From assembly GCA_030430455.1 (NCBI GenBank), contig JAUIJB010000017.1:1-55918 (forward strand): a stretch of 55,918 nt of DNA, read 5' to 3'. Position numbers and translations under genes: made by a program. Origin of the DNA: Verrucomicrobiia bacterium (lineage in GTDB: Bacteria > Verrucomicrobiota > Verrucomicrobiia > Verrucomicrobiales > Akkermansiaceae). The notes below the pieces were generated by a model. The model made no database searches. It had not been told where the DNA came from and saw only the letters and a list, made by a program, of their open reading frames with translations. Positions 46,936 through 55,918 of the stretch are shown here, piece by piece (position 1 is the first letter of the stretch; every line of letters starts with the position of its first letter).

Positions 46936-48420
46936 TCAGTACCTCCGCCAGGCGGCCGGGACGAAGAGCACCAGGATGGTGAACAGCTCGAGGCGGCCGA
47001 GGATCATCAGGCCGCTGAGGTAGAGGTGGGTCGTGCCGTGGAGGTGCGAGTAGTTGTCGGTCGGGCCGACCTCGCCGAAGGCGGGGCCGATGTTCGACAC
47101 CATCGAGATCGACGCGGCGAGGCAGGTCTCGAGGTCGATGTCCTGGCTCGCCTCGAGCACCCCCATGACCAGGGACGAGGCCGCGATGATGGCCAGGTAG
47201 AAGGCGACGAAGAGCGTCGTGCGCGCCCGCGCGCCGGCATCGAGCGGGTTGCCGTTGACGGTCAGGCGGAACACCTGGTTCGGCCGGAAGGCCCGCACGA
47301 TCTCGTGAAAGGCCGAGCGGATGAAGACCACCAGGCGGCCGATCTTCATGCCACCCGCCGTGCTCCCCGAGCATCCGCCCGGGATCATCAGGAGGATGAT
47401 GAAGATGTGCGCCCAGGCCGGCCAGACCTCGTAGTCGGCCGTGCCGAAGCCCGTACTCGACGCCAGCGACACCACCACGAACCAGCTCTCCCTCAGCATC
47501 TCGCCGAAGCTCCCCGCCCCGCCGAAGGTGCGGCCCAGCGCGATCGCCAGGGCGCCGATGATGCACACCCCGAGGAACCAGCGGGCATCCTCCTCGCAGC
47601 GCAACCGCGACCACTTGCGCCGGAAGATCAGCACGTAGATCAGGAAGTTCAGGCTGCAGAGGGCCATGAAGAGGGTGAGCCAGAGTTCGATCCACAGCCC
47701 GTTCGGCCAGTCGGAGTAGTAGCCGATCGACTCGTTGTGCGGGCTGAAGCCACCCGTCGCCACCGCGGTGAAGGCGTGCGCGACCGAGTCGAACCAGCTC
47801 AGGCCGAGCACCTTCAGGCCGAGCAGGCAGGTCAGGGTCAGGCCCAGGTAGATCTTCCACAGCATCAGCGCGGTGTCGCGGATGCGCGCCGTCGAGGCCT
47901 CGCCGGCCTGGAACGAAGACTCGTTCTGGAACAGCGACTTGGTGCCGACCCCGAGGTAGGAAAGCACCGCGATGAACAGGACCAGGATGCCCACCCCGCC
48001 GAGCCACTGGCTCAGCGCCCGCCACAGCAGGATGCCCCGCGGCCACAGCGTGAGGTCATCGATCGCCGTCGACCCGGTCGTGGTGAAGCCGGAGGCCGAC
48101 TCGAACACCGCCGAGGTCCACGTCAAGTACGGCGGACACAGGATGAATGGAAGGGCGCCGAAGACGGTCGAAAGGATCCAGCCGAGGCCGACGATGACCA
48201 CCCCCTCGCGGCGCGGGATGCGCTCGATCTTGGCCCGCCCGAGGACCACCAACAGGCCACCGGCGGCGAGGGTGATCAGCCCGGACACGAACAGCGCCAC
48301 CATGGCGCTCCGATCCTCGTCGACCACGTCCAGCCGCGCGAACAGGCCGCACGAGAACATCGCCAGGCTGTTGAGCACCAGCAGCAGTCCGAGGACCTTG
48401 GCGAGGATGCGGAAATTCAT
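46936..48420 (-). CDS. trkH: Trk/Ktr potassium channel subunit TrkH
   Basis: 494 residues, polytopic, with the four pore repeats of the SKT family. Filter segments can be seen as SGFTTTGST, VATGGFSPHN, SSTGFGTADY and SNIGPAFGEVG, each with the filter Gly. It forms the potassium-conducting pore in the inner membrane. ATG 48420 is chosen; the start overlaps the trkA stop by one base (TGATG), so translation is coupled. Together they make a complete Trk-type uptake system. The open frame upstream lies inside trkA. Confidence 0.94.
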   Translation of the reverse strand: MNFRILAKVLGLLLVLNSLAMFSCGLFARLDVVDEDRSAMVALFVSGLITLAAGGLLVVLGRAKIERIPRREGVVIVGLGWILSTVFGALPFILCPPYLTWTSAVFESASGFTTTGSTAIDDLTLWPRGILLWRALSQWLGGVGILVLFIAVLSYLGVGTKSLFQNESSFQAGEASTARIRDTALMLWKIYLGLTLTCLLGLKVLGLSWFDSVAHAFTAVATGGFSPHNESIGYYSDWPNGLWIELWLTLFMALCSLNFLIYVLIFRRKWSRLRCEEDARWFLGVCIIGALAIALGRTFGGAGSFGEMLRESWFVVVSLASSTGFGTADYEVWPAWAHIFIILLMIPGGCSGSTAGGMKIGRLVVFIRSAFHEIVRAFRPNQVFRLTVNGNPLDAGARARTTLFVAFYLAIIAASSLVMGVLEASQDIDLETCLAASISMVSNIGPAFGEVGPTDNYSHLHGTTHLYLSGLMILGRLELFTILVLFVPAAWRRY

Positions 48421-49766
48421 CAGGACAGCAACTTGACGAGCGCCCGGCGGGCCTTGCTCGAGACCACGGCGTAGACGTGATCGCCCGCCTTGAGGTCGTC
48501 GTCGGGCCCCGGCACCGCGGCGTGGGTCCCCCGCTGCAGGCCGACCAGGACCGATCCCTCGGGCCACTCGACCTCCTTGACCATGTTGCCGCAGGCGATC
48601 GAGCCCTTGGCGACCTGCAGCTCGATCAGCTCGCCGCCCGAGAACGACTTCACCAGGTGGAAGCGGTCCGAGGTGATGAAGCGCTGGATCTCGCGGCGGG
48701 TCGCCTCGCGCGGGCTGACCGCGGCCTGGATCCCGAAGTGCTGGCCGGACGAGCTGATCGCCGCGGCGTAGTCGGCGCGGTGGATCAGGGTCAGGCAGGT
48801 CTTCGCCCCGAGGGTGTGCGCCTGCAGGCAGGTCATCACGTTGTCCTCGTCGCTGTCGCTGGTGGCGACGAAGAAGTCGACCCCGCCGACCTGTTCCTCC
48901 TCGAGTTCCGAGACCACCGTGGCGTCGACGTTGATGACGGTGGTGTTCGACAGCCGGTCGGCGAGCGACTGGCAGATCTTCTCGTCCTTCTCGAAGATGC
49001 GCACCCGGCAGTCCCAGCTCTCGAGCATCTCGGCGAGCGAGAATCCGTATTCGCCGCCGCCGAAGATGACCACCCGCAGCCGCGAGCGGTCGTCGCCCTT
49101 CCGCTGCAGGCGCTCGGCGAGGGTGCGCAGCTTGCGCGGCTCACCGAAGATGGTGACGATGTCGTCCTCGTGCAGCTCGCTGGTCGCGCCGGGCACGAAG
49201 TGGTCGTCGCCGCGCGAGATCATCGCCACCCGGGTCCGCTCGGGCAGCTTGAGGTTGAGCAGCGGCTTGTCGACCAGGTCGGAGCGCCCGCTGACGATGA
49301 CCTGCTGCAGCTCGATGCGTCCGCGTGCGATCTCCTCGACCACCAGCGAGTCCGGGTTGCGGATGAACTTGGCGAGCTCGATGGCGGCGAGGCGCTCGGA
49401 GGAGAACAGGTGGTCGACGCCGAAGTGGCCCTTGAAGTCGAACAGCCACTCCTCGCGCTGCAGCCCCGGGTGGACCCGCGCGACGACATGCGGCACGCCG
49501 AGCTTCTTGGCGATCGATCCGCTGACGAGGTTGGCGGTGTTCGAGCTGGTCAGCGAGAGGAACAGCTCGCACTCGCCGATGTTCGCCTCGGCCAGCGCGT
49601 TCACGCTGGTGCCGTCGGACGAGACCACCTTGGCATCGATGGTCTGCTCCAGCTCGGCGGCCAGCCGCGGGTCGTTCTCGACGACGGAGATGCTGTGGGC
49701 AAGCCGCGACAGGGACCTGGCGAGGTGACGACCGATCTCCCCGGCACCGACGATGATGATGTTCAT
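48420..49766 (-). CDS. trkA: Trk system potassium uptake regulator TrkA
   Basis: 448 residues with two RCK modules: a first Rossmann NAD-binding motif MNIIIVGAGEIGRHLARSL (1-19) and a second VVIFGGGEYGFSLAEMLES (about 233-251), each followed by a TrkA_C domain (QVIVSGRSDLVDKPLLNLKL, QVAKGSIACGNMVKEVEWP). It gates the TrkH pore in the cytoplasm according to nucleotides. The acid clamp DATVVSELEEEQVG is typical of TrkA. The start ATG is the third-from-left natural N-terminus for this fold. It is the first gene of the pair. Confidence 0.95.
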   Translation of the reverse strand: MNIIIVGAGEIGRHLARSLSRLAHSISVVENDPRLAAELEQTIDAKVVSSDGTSVNALAEANIGECELFLSLTSSNTANLVSGSIAKKLGVPHVVARVHPGLQREEWLFDFKGHFGVDHLFSSERLAAIELAKFIRNPDSLVVEEIARGRIELQQVIVSGRSDLVDKPLLNLKLPERTRVAMISRGDDHFVPGATSELHEDDIVTIFGEPRKLRTLAERLQRKGDDRSRLRVVIFGGGEYGFSLAEMLESWDCRVRIFEKDEKICQSLADRLSNTTVINVDATVVSELEEEQVGGVDFFVATSDSDEDNVMTCLQAHTLGAKTCLTLIHRADYAAAISSSGQHFGIQAAVSPREATRREIQRFITSDRFHLVKSFSGGELIELQVAKGSIACGNMVKEVEWPEGSVLVGLQRGTHAAVPGPDDDLKAGDHVYAVVSSKARRALVKLLS

Positions 49767-49938
49767 GCGAGACGACGATGCGGAGAGGCATCCGCCCGCT
49801 CCGCATGACCCGGATCATGCGGGATCGCCCCGCGGAAACCAGTCGAAAATCGGCCCGGCCCGGCCCGGCGCAGCGACAGCCGCAGCTGGTCCCCATCGAT
49901 GGCGGGCGCCGGTGGCCCGGTTGTCGTCGCTGCGACGC

Positions 49939-50562
49939 CTACCAGTTGACGTTGTAGCCGCGGGTGTCGATGTGGGTGAAATTGTAGTAGCGACCCACGC
50001 CACCCTTGTAGACACCCCGCGAGCGGAGGTTGCGCGCGACCGATGAAACGCTGCGCGGCGACGAGTGGAAGCGGACGTCGATGGCGACGTTCGACTTGTG
50101 GTACGAGCCGCTCGAGGCACCGGCGCAGCGGGCGTTGTAGGCCGGCGAGCGGTAGGCCGAGACGATCTCCTTGACCGGCTGGTCGAGTTCGGCGCCGACC
50201 CGGTCGATCACCCGCAGCGTGGCGGCGATGTTCTTCCACATCGACTTGGGCGGCAGGCTGTTCCACACCGAACCGTGGCGCTTGGCATGCGCCTTGATGA
50301 CCTGGCGCACGGGGATCCGGCGCAGCTTGAGGTCCTCGAGGAAGTCGACGTAGCCGAGCAGGTTGCGGCCCTGGCGCGCCTTCCATGCTTCAGGCAGGCC
50401 GGTCAGGTCGGTCTTGACCTTGGGTGGGCCGAAGAAGAAGGCGGAGGCGGGAAGACTGCTCGCCAGGAAGCTGGCGCCGGTGGCTCCAAGAGCACCGATG
50501 GCGCGGCGGCGAGAGAGGGAAGGAAGGGCAGGACGAGTGGGTTCAGGTGACGAATCGAGCAT
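49939..50562 (-). CDS. Tat-exported peptidase M15-like (DUF882/YcbK) protein
   Basis: 207 residues. A twin-arginine signal (SRRRAIGALGATGASFLASS, 17-36) ends near ALPASA-type LPASAFF. The catalytic domain has VSAYRSPAYNARCAGASSGS, zinc ligands His 155 and Asp 162 in YHKSNVAIDVRF, and His 197 in THIDTRG, the layout of YcbK/MepK-type D,D- or L,D-endopeptidases. It should cut peptidoglycan cross-links in the periplasm after folded export. All three zinc ligands are present. A promoter-like pair lies upstream (50705-50733). The large open frame upstream of 50562 is not coding. Confidence 0.85.
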   Translation of the reverse strand: MLDSSPEPTRPALPSLSRRRAIGALGATGASFLASSLPASAFFFGPPKVKTDLTGLPEAWKARQGRNLLGYVDFLEDLKLRRIPVRQVIKAHAKRHGSVWNSLPPKSMWKNIAATLRVIDRVGAELDQPVKEIVSAYRSPAYNARCAGASSGSYHKSNVAIDVRFHSSPRSVSSVARNLRSRGVYKGGVGRYYNFTHIDTRGYNVNW

Positions 50563-50704
50563 GGTTGGCGACCGAGCTTTGGGTGCGACGTTGAGCCCGA
50601 GCGTGAGCAAGAGCCGTGCCGCAAGTGGTTGGTTTTCCGGGGGCGGCGGAAAATCTGCCGCGGAGGACAGCGGGCAAAACCCACCGCGGCAAGGATTATT
50701 GCCA

Positions 50705-50733
50705 ATTTTAGCTAACAGATCGGCCGATGTCCC
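50705..50733 (-). promoter_or_regulatory. Promoter-like site of the M15-like peptidase gene with palindrome
   Basis: On the minus strand GGGACA (50733-50728) and TAAAAT (50710-50705) are 17 bp apart. The spacer contains ATCGGCCGAT (50719-50728), a perfect 10-bp palindrome that could be an operator. On the plus strand TTGAGT (50742-50747) and GAAAAT (50764-50769), 16 bp apart, might serve the antiporter gene with a very short leader. Confidence 0.4.
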
Positions 50734-50775
50734 GCCGATTCTTGAGTTTTCCTGATTTTTCGGGAAAATGAAGTC

Positions 50776-52329
50776 ATGCGGAGCTTGCTCGCCTGGACGC
50801 TGGCCTTGTTGGCGAGCCTGATCATCGCCCGGGTCGCCGGGCTGGTTGCCATCGAACCCCTGTGGCCGGCCGCGGTGGCGATCGGGGTGATTGTCGCCAC
50901 CCGCAGCGCGGCCAGTGGCCTCGCCGCCGGGGTCCTCGCCGGCGGGATCCTGCTGGCCGACGGCAACCCGCTCGAGACTGTCCGGGTCACCTTGGCGGAG
51001 CACTTTTTCCCGCAACTGGACGGGGCCTGGCACGTCGGGGCGCTGGTCTTCACCCTGCAGCTCGGGGCCTTCGCCGGCCTGCTGGAGGCCTCCGGCGGCT
51101 TCACCTCGCTGCTCAACCGCCTGGTGATTCCCGGCGAAAGCCCGCGCCGCCGGGTCCTCGGAGGGGTCTACGGCATGGGTCTGCTGTGCTTCTTCGACGG
51201 CCTCGCCAACAGCATGCTGATGGGCCGGATCGCCCGGCCCGCCGTCGATCGCGCCGGGATTTCGCGGGAAAAGCTCGCCTGGGTGGTCGACTCGACGAGT
51301 GCCCCGGTCGCCTGCGTCGCCTTCATCTCGACCTGGATCGCGGCGCAGCTGAGCCTGATCCAGGAGAGTTTCGCGCTGCTCGACCCCTACGCCCTGTTCT
51401 TCCGCTCGATCCCGGCGAACGCCTACTGCCTGCTGACCCTGCTGCTGGTGCCCTTCGCCATCCTGCGGCGCTGGGAGCCGCGCGCCATGTCCCGCTTCGT
51501 TCCGCGCCGTCCGGAGGGCGACGGCGCGGCGGTCGGGACCGGGGCCTGGCGCGTGCTGGTTCCGCTGGTCGTGCTGGCGCTGTCGATCGCGGTCTCGCTG
51601 CAGCTCTTCTCGGGCAACCCGCTCGAGCTGTTCTCCCTCGACGCGTGGCGGCGGGCAGCGGGCGGCAATGCCGGGCCGGTCGCGCTGATCGCCGGGGCCC
51701 TCGCCGGCCTCGCCACGGCCCGGTTGTGCTTCCCGCGCCAGCGCATGCCCGGTTCGGCGGGTGCCGGCACGGCCGCCCTCCAGGGCGCCGCCGGGCTGCT
51801 CCCAGCGCTGGTCATCCTGCTGCTCGCCTGGACCCTCGGCAGCATCTTCGAGGCCCTCGGCGCGGCGGACATGATCCGCCGGCTGCTCAGCGACGGCGTC
51901 GCGCTGCGCTGGTTCCCGCTGGTCACCTTCGCGGTCGCCGCGCTGACCGCCTTCTTGACCGGCTCCTCGTGGGGCACCATGGCCCTGCTCATGCCGCTCA
52001 CCCTCGGCAGCCTGCCGGGCGGCGAGGTCGGGGAGCTGGTCGCCATCGCCCCGATGGTGATCGCCGCGGTGTTCGGCGGGGCGGTGTTCGGCGACCACGC
52101 CAGCCCGTTTTCCGACACCACGGTGGTCAGCGCGCTGGCCGCCGGCTGCGAACCGGTCGACCACGTCACCAGCCAGCTCCCCTACGCCCTCACCGCCGCC
52201 ACCGCCAGCCTGCTGGCCTACGTCCTGATGGGCCTCGGCCTCCCCTCCCCGGCCGCCACCGCCATCGCCGCCGCGGTGCTGCTGGCCGTCGTCCACCGCC
52301 TCTCGAGCCGCCAGCCGGCCCATCCCTGA
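50776..52329 (+). CDS. NhaC-family Na+/H+ antiporter-like transporter
   Basis: 517 residues with about 12 hydrophobic segments. Typical NhaC-type strings are LLCFFDGLANSMLMGRIARP, AWVVDSTSAPVACVAFISTW, and GDHASPFSDTTVVSALAAGC followed by EPVDHVTSQLPYAL. The D-x-x-S-P/D-T-T cluster marks the ion site. Substrate may be Na+/H+ or an organic solute such as malate or amino acids; the family is mixed. ATG 50776 sits just after an AT-rich patch, so the transcript may have nearly no leader. It is separated from the LptF/G gene by 102 bp. Confidence 0.85.
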   Translation: MRSLLAWTLALLASLIIARVAGLVAIEPLWPAAVAIGVIVATRSAASGLAAGVLAGGILLADGNPLETVRVTLAEHFFPQLDGAWHVGALVFTLQLGAFAGLLEASGGFTSLLNRLVIPGESPRRRVLGGVYGMGLLCFFDGLANSMLMGRIARPAVDRAGISREKLAWVVDSTSAPVACVAFISTWIAAQLSLIQESFALLDPYALFFRSIPANAYCLLTLLLVPFAILRRWEPRAMSRFVPRRPEGDGAAVGTGAWRVLVPLVVLALSIAVSLQLFSGNPLELFSLDAWRRAAGGNAGPVALIAGALAGLATARLCFPRQRMPGSAGAGTAALQGAAGLLPALVILLLAWTLGSIFEALGAADMIRRLLSDGVALRWFPLVTFAVAALTAFLTGSSWGTMALLMPLTLGSLPGGEVGELVAIAPMVIAAVFGGAVFGDHASPFSDTTVVSALAAGCEPVDHVTSQLPYALTAATASLLAYVLMGLGLPSPAATAIAAAVLLAVVHRLSSRQPAHP

Positions 52330-52431
52330 GGCTCCGCGGCCGCCTCAGCCGCCGCCACCCGCCGTCCCCACCCGCCGGCACAAGCCTCTCGACAGTCCCC
52401 CTCGGCGCCCTCCAGACTCGCCCGTCGCCCC

Positions 52432-53523
52432 ATGCGGATTTCGGATCGATACATCGGACGCCAGGTCTTGTCCGGAACCGTCTTCGCCATCGTCCTCCTG
52501 AGCGTCCTGCTGGTCCTCGGCAACCTGTTCCAACGGATCCGCCCGCTGCTCGTCGAGCTCGGTGCGCCGCTCTCGCTGCTCGGCGAGTTCGCCCTCAACG
52601 TCCTCCCCGTCTCGCTCATCTTCACGGTCCCGTGGGCCTTCCTCTCGGCCGTCCTGCTGGTCTTCGGCCGCCTGTCCTCGGACAACGAGCTGACCGCCTT
52701 CCGCGTCGCCGGGATGAGCCTCTACCGCCTCGCCGTCCCGGTCTTCGCGATCGGGCTGGCGCTCTCCGCCGGCTGCCTGTGGCTCAACCTGCAGGTCGCC
52801 CCGAAGGCCAAGAAACGCGTCGAGAGCATCGTCACCAGCGCCATCATCAAGGACCCGCGCACCCTGCTCAACCCGGTCGCCGACCAGAACCGCCTCAAGG
52901 ACATCAAGGTCTTCGTCGAGCGCGACGAGGGCGACGAGCTGGTCAACTTCCACCTCTTCAAGCCGCGCGCCGAGGGCGAGAGCGGCGACGTCTACGTCCA
53001 CGCCGAGCGGGTCGAGCCGATCGTCGACGAGGACAAGCAGCAATTCCGCCTGCGCCTGACCAACGCCACGATCGACGCCACCCGCGACGACGGCGAGCCG
53101 ATGACGCTCTTCGCCGGCCAGCTCGAGCCGCTGGTCTTCGACTACTCGGAGGACCTCCGCAAGATGCCCAAGGCGAGCTCGATGAGCAATGCCGAGATCG
53201 CCCGCTTCATCGCCTCGCCGCCGGAGATGCCGCCGCAGGTCCTCGAGCCGATCCTCGACCAGGTCCGCGCCGTGGCGATGCGGCGCTACGCCTCGTCCTT
53301 CGCCTGCCTGGCGCTGGCCTTCGTCGCCGTTCCGCTCGGCATCAAGGCCCGCCGCCGCGACTCGGCCAGCGGCCTGATCCTCAGCCTCGCCATCGGCGCG
53401 GGCTACTTCGTCGCCAGCGAGTTCCTCGGCGACTCGGGCCTGGGCCCCCACGCCGTGTGGATCCCCAACCTCGCCTGCCTCGTGCTCGGCATCATCCTTT
53501 TCCGCCGTGCGCGATTCCGCTAG
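52432..53523 (+). CDS. LptF/LptG-family permease
   Basis: 363 residues of the YjgP/YjgQ family, inner-membrane part of the LptB2FGC complex that moves lipopolysaccharide to the outer membrane. N-terminal TM helices (about 10-30, 52-75, 95-115) enclose SLIFTVPWAFLSAVLLVFGR and LSSDNELTAFRVAGMSLYRL, the diagnostic E-x-x-A-x-x-x-x-G coupling region; a periplasmic beta-jellyroll part spans about 130-275; three TM helices end the protein. Which of F or G it is cannot be told. LptB is not nearby. A SulP transporter follows 12 bp downstream. Confidence 0.9.
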   Translation: MRISDRYIGRQVLSGTVFAIVLLSVLLVLGNLFQRIRPLLVELGAPLSLLGEFALNVLPVSLIFTVPWAFLSAVLLVFGRLSSDNELTAFRVAGMSLYRLAVPVFAIGLALSAGCLWLNLQVAPKAKKRVESIVTSAIIKDPRTLLNPVADQNRLKDIKVFVERDEGDELVNFHLFKPRAEGESGDVYVHAERVEPIVDEDKQQFRLRLTNATIDATRDDGEPMTLFAGQLEPLVFDYSEDLRKMPKASSMSNAEIARFIASPPEMPPQVLEPILDQVRAVAMRRYASSFACLALAFVAVPLGIKARRRDSASGLILSLAIGAGYFVASEFLGDSGLGPHAVWIPNLACLVLGIILFRRARFR

Positions 53524-53535
53524 GATTCCGCTACC

Positions 53536-55407
53536 ATGAGTTCCTCCACCTTTCCGAAGCGGGTCGTGAAGACCTTCCGGAAGCTCATCGGTGACGAGAC
53601 GATCCGCCCGGTCTCCTTCATCGGCCCGCTGCGGCGCTACAACCGCGACAAGTTCCGCGCCGACATCGCGGCGGCGCCCAACGTCGCCCTGCTCGCCATC
53701 CCGCAGGGCATCGCCTACGCCGCGATCGCCGAGCTGCCGATCTCCTACGGCATCATCTGCTCGGCCGTCGCCGCGCTGGTCGCCCCGCTGTTCGCCGGCT
53801 CGCGGCACACCGTGCTCGGGCCGACCAACGCCACCTCGCTGCTGCTCTACGGCTTCTTCGCCGCCAGCCCGATGCTGGCCATGCGCAAGCCCGAGCTGGT
53901 CCCGCTGCTGGTCCTGATGGTCGGCGTGCTTTGCATCGTCGGCGCCCTGCTGCGCATCGCCGATCTGCTGCAGTACGTGTCGCGCTCGGTCCTCGTCGGC
54001 TACGTTTCCGGGGCCGCCGTGCTGATCATGGCGAACCAGCTCAAGCACGTCCTCGGCATCGCCGAGCAGGTCAACGCGATCCATCCCCCGAACTTCTTCT
54101 CCCTCGTGGTCGCGCTGGGATCCCTCGTCGGCGAGACCCAGTGGCAGCCGCTGCTGATCGGCGCCTCATCGCTGGTGATCTACTACACGATCCACCTGCT
54201 CAAGCCGAACTGGCCGAGCTTCTCGATCTCACTGGTCCTGGTGTCGGCCGGCTTCGGCTGGCTCAGCACCTCCGGCAATCCGTCGTTCGCGGGCGTCGAC
54301 CGCTTCACCACCTTCACCTTCGCCGACCTCGTCCCCCACTTCCCGGACCTCGGCAGCAAGCAGATCTTCGACGACATCTCGAGCCTCGCCGCGGTCGCCT
54401 TCGCCGTCGCCTTCCTCGCCTGCCTCGAGAACACGGTGATGGCCAAGTCGATCGCCTCGCGCACCGGCGACCGCGCCGAGGTGAACCAGGACATGCTCTC
54501 GGTCGGCGTCGCCAACGTCGCCTCCGCGGTGAGCGGGGGCATGCCGGCCTCCGGTTCGCTGACCCGCTCCGCGCTCAACTTCGCCTCCGGCGCCAGGACC
54601 CGCTTCGCCTCGATCTATTCCGGCCTGATCATCCTCGCCGCCGCGCTGTTGATCGCCTGGCTGCCGTCGCGCGGGATCGCGCTGATCGACTACGTCCCCA
54701 AGTCGGCGCTCGGCGCGCTCGTGATCGCGATCGCGATCAGCCTGGTCAACCGCAACAACATCCGCATCTGCCTGCGCTCGACCCACGACGACGCCGCAGT
54801 CCTGATCACCACCTTCTTCGCCACCATGCTGACCCCGCTGCACGTGGCGATCTTCATCGGCGTCGGCCTGTCGATCACCCTGTTCCTGCGCCGCGCCAGC
54901 AAGCCCTTCCTGGTCGAGTACGAGTTCAGCGACAAGGGCGAGCTGCGCGAGATGGGCGAGAAGCGCAAGCGGCCGAACCCGGCGATCTCGATCGTCCACG
55001 TCGAGGGCGACCTGTTCTTCGGCGCCGCCGAGTTGTTCCGCAACCAGCTCCAGCGCACCGCCGCCGACCCCTCGCTGCAGATCCTGATCCTGCGCCTCAA
55101 GAACGCCCGCCACCTCGACGCCACCTCGGTGCTCGCGCTGGAGGAACTGATCCGCTTCATGCGCTCCGACGGGCGCCACGTGATCATTTCCGGCGCCCCG
55201 CGCGAGGTCTACAAGGTGCTGCGCAACTCCGGGGCGCTCGAGCTGCTCCAGGAGGGCTGCGACCGCAAGGCCGGCGAGAGCAACCTCTTCCTCTACCGCC
55301 CGAGCAACCCGAACATCTCGACCCGCGACGCCCTCAAGCGCGCCCAGCAGCTGCTCGGCGACCAGAAGGCCGACGTGCGGATCTTCTACGACCCCAACAA
55401 GTCCTGA
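53536..55407 (+). CDS. SulP-family inorganic anion transporter with STAS domain
   Basis: 623 residues. The SLC26/SulP membrane part (about 30-450) has NVALLAIPQGIAYAAIAELP, SRHTVLGPTNATSLLLYGFF, FLACLENTVMAKSIASRTGD, and GGMPASGSLTRSALNFASGA. The STAS domain (about 478-590) includes VHVEGDLFFGAAELFRNQLQ and LDATSVLALEELIRFM. Substrate may be sulfate or bicarbonate; SulP proteins with this layout are found in both roles. It likely shares a transcript with the LptF/G gene. Confidence 0.92.
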   Translation: MSSSTFPKRVVKTFRKLIGDETIRPVSFIGPLRRYNRDKFRADIAAAPNVALLAIPQGIAYAAIAELPISYGIICSAVAALVAPLFAGSRHTVLGPTNATSLLLYGFFAASPMLAMRKPELVPLLVLMVGVLCIVGALLRIADLLQYVSRSVLVGYVSGAAVLIMANQLKHVLGIAEQVNAIHPPNFFSLVVALGSLVGETQWQPLLIGASSLVIYYTIHLLKPNWPSFSISLVLVSAGFGWLSTSGNPSFAGVDRFTTFTFADLVPHFPDLGSKQIFDDISSLAAVAFAVAFLACLENTVMAKSIASRTGDRAEVNQDMLSVGVANVASAVSGGMPASGSLTRSALNFASGARTRFASIYSGLIILAAALLIAWLPSRGIALIDYVPKSALGALVIAIAISLVNRNNIRICLRSTHDDAAVLITTFFATMLTPLHVAIFIGVGLSITLFLRRASKPFLVEYEFSDKGELREMGEKRKRPNPAISIVHVEGDLFFGAAELFRNQLQRTAADPSLQILILRLKNARHLDATSVLALEELIRFMRSDGRHVIISGAPREVYKVLRNSGALELLQEGCDRKAGESNLFLYRPSNPNISTRDALKRAQQLLGDQKADVRIFYDPNKS

Positions 55408-55501
55408 GCCCCCGGAACGGCGCACCGCCGCGAGGAGCGAAACCGGCGAAACCGGCGGATGAAGGCTTCCCGCGCCGCCGGCCAGGCCGTAGCGTCACCC
55501 C

Positions 55502-55918
55502 ATGGAGGAGGCGATCCTCGAGAAACTCGACGAATTCATCCGCCGCAAGGGACTGCGGCGGACGCCGCAGCGTGACGCCATCGTCCGCGCGGTCTTCGCC
55601 GACGACGAGCACTTCACCGCCGAGGAGCTCTACGACCGGATCCGCAAGGGCAACGCCGGGGTGTCGCGGGCGACGGTCTACCGGACCATCGCGCTGCTGG
55701 TCGAGGCCGGCCTGCTGCACGAGATCGACCTCGGCGGCGACCTCAAGACCTACGACCCGAACTTCCACGACCGGCCGACGCACAACCACCTGGTCTGCGT
55801 CGACTGCGGCAAGGTGATCGAGTTCGAGGACTCCCACCTCGAACTGCTCAACGACTGCCTGACCCGCCGCCTCGGCTTCCGGCCGAAGCGCCAGTCGATC
55901 AAGATCGAGGCCTGCTGC
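55502..55918 (+). CDS. Fur-family metal-dependent repressor, C-terminus cut off by window edge
   Basis: 139 residues visible. The winged-helix domain spans 5-85 (GLRRTPQRDAIVRAVFADDE and VSRATVYRTIALLVEAGLL). The dimerisation part begins YDPNFHDRPTHNHLVCVDCG, with H-x-H and C-x-x-C providing metal sites. This fits Fur itself (iron), but PerR and Zur are close; the missing end would help. Start at ATG 55502. It follows the SulP gene after a 94-bp gap, which may hold its own promoter. Confidence 0.9.
   Translation, partial: MEEAILEKLDEFIRRKGLRRTPQRDAIVRAVFADDEHFTAEELYDRIRKGNAGVSRATVYRTIALLVEAGLLHEIDLGGDLKTYDPNFHDRPTHNHLVCVDCGKVIEFEDSHLELLNDCLTRRLGFRPKRQSIKIEACC

Overview
The window is about 56 kb of GC-rich DNA (roughly 70% G+C), densely coding and with no rRNA, tRNA, CRISPR array or insertion sequence that I can see. 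I infer a member of the Verrucomicrobia, probably near Luteolibacter/Haloferula in Verrucomicrobiales. The supporting signs are a PVC-type membrane-bound dehydrogenase/HEAT/cytochrome c protein, an SHD1-domain glycosyl hydrolase, a short Lys-rich HTH protein with a coiled-coil tail, and gene order with many 1-4 bp stop/start overlaps. The organism is Gram-negative in layout: lipoproteins, an outer-membrane efflux channel, an LptF/G permease and a LolD-like ATPase.

Left part (1-16.7 kb). A cut-off hisC and glgA open the window on the minus strand. Next come a LolD-like ATPase and a haem-copper oxidase assembly set: ctaB, a cysteine-free SCO-like protein, a SCO protein and a DUF420 membrane protein. 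A second minus-strand operon encodes an ATP-grasp glutamate ligase, a dead transglutaminase fused to a multi-TM domain, and a retropepsin-like periplasmic protease. Divergent from it are an outer-membrane channel and an RND adaptor without their pump, then a small-protein/nucleotidyltransferase pair and a membrane protein gene broken by an apparent +1 frameshift.

Middle (14.7-34.4 kb). This part is rich in glycine and one-carbon genes: an RpiB-SHMT fusion behind a low-molecular-weight phosphatase (the order known from Bacillus ywlE-ywlF-glyA), glycyl-tRNA synthetase, and gcvT-gcvH-gcvP followed by an MTH1-like Nudix hydrolase. Between them lie a methyltransferase, recR, the 1285-residue PVC cytochrome protein, and a tightly coupled ftsY - ketosynthase - (L,D-transpeptidase/SerB-type phosphatase fusion) operon.

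Right part (34.4-55.9 kb). This holds a secreted protein pair of unknown function, an FmdB zinc ribbon, an L,D-transpeptidase lipoprotein, a rhodanese, dtd, a BrnT/BrnA-like toxin-antitoxin pair with a palindromic candidate operator, valS, a YlbF-like protein with a Cys tail, a GH128-like glycosidase, trkH-trkA, a Tat-exported M15-like peptidase, an NhaC-type antiporter, an LptF/G permease, a SulP transporter and a cut-off Fur-family regulator. The 560 bp upstream of valS is the only long non-coding stretch. It carries a good promoter, a possible pseudoknot with a GNRA hairpin, a 13-codon ORF and a strong intrinsic terminator, all on the valS strand, and is the best candidate for an undescribed regulatory RNA.

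The items I consider most worth following are the L,D-transpeptidase-phosphatase fusion, the valS leader, the RpiB-SHMT fusion, the ATP-grasp/dead transglutaminase operon, and the SCO pair with an EF-hand-bearing DUF420 partner. All function calls rest on recognising motifs by eye; no search was run.
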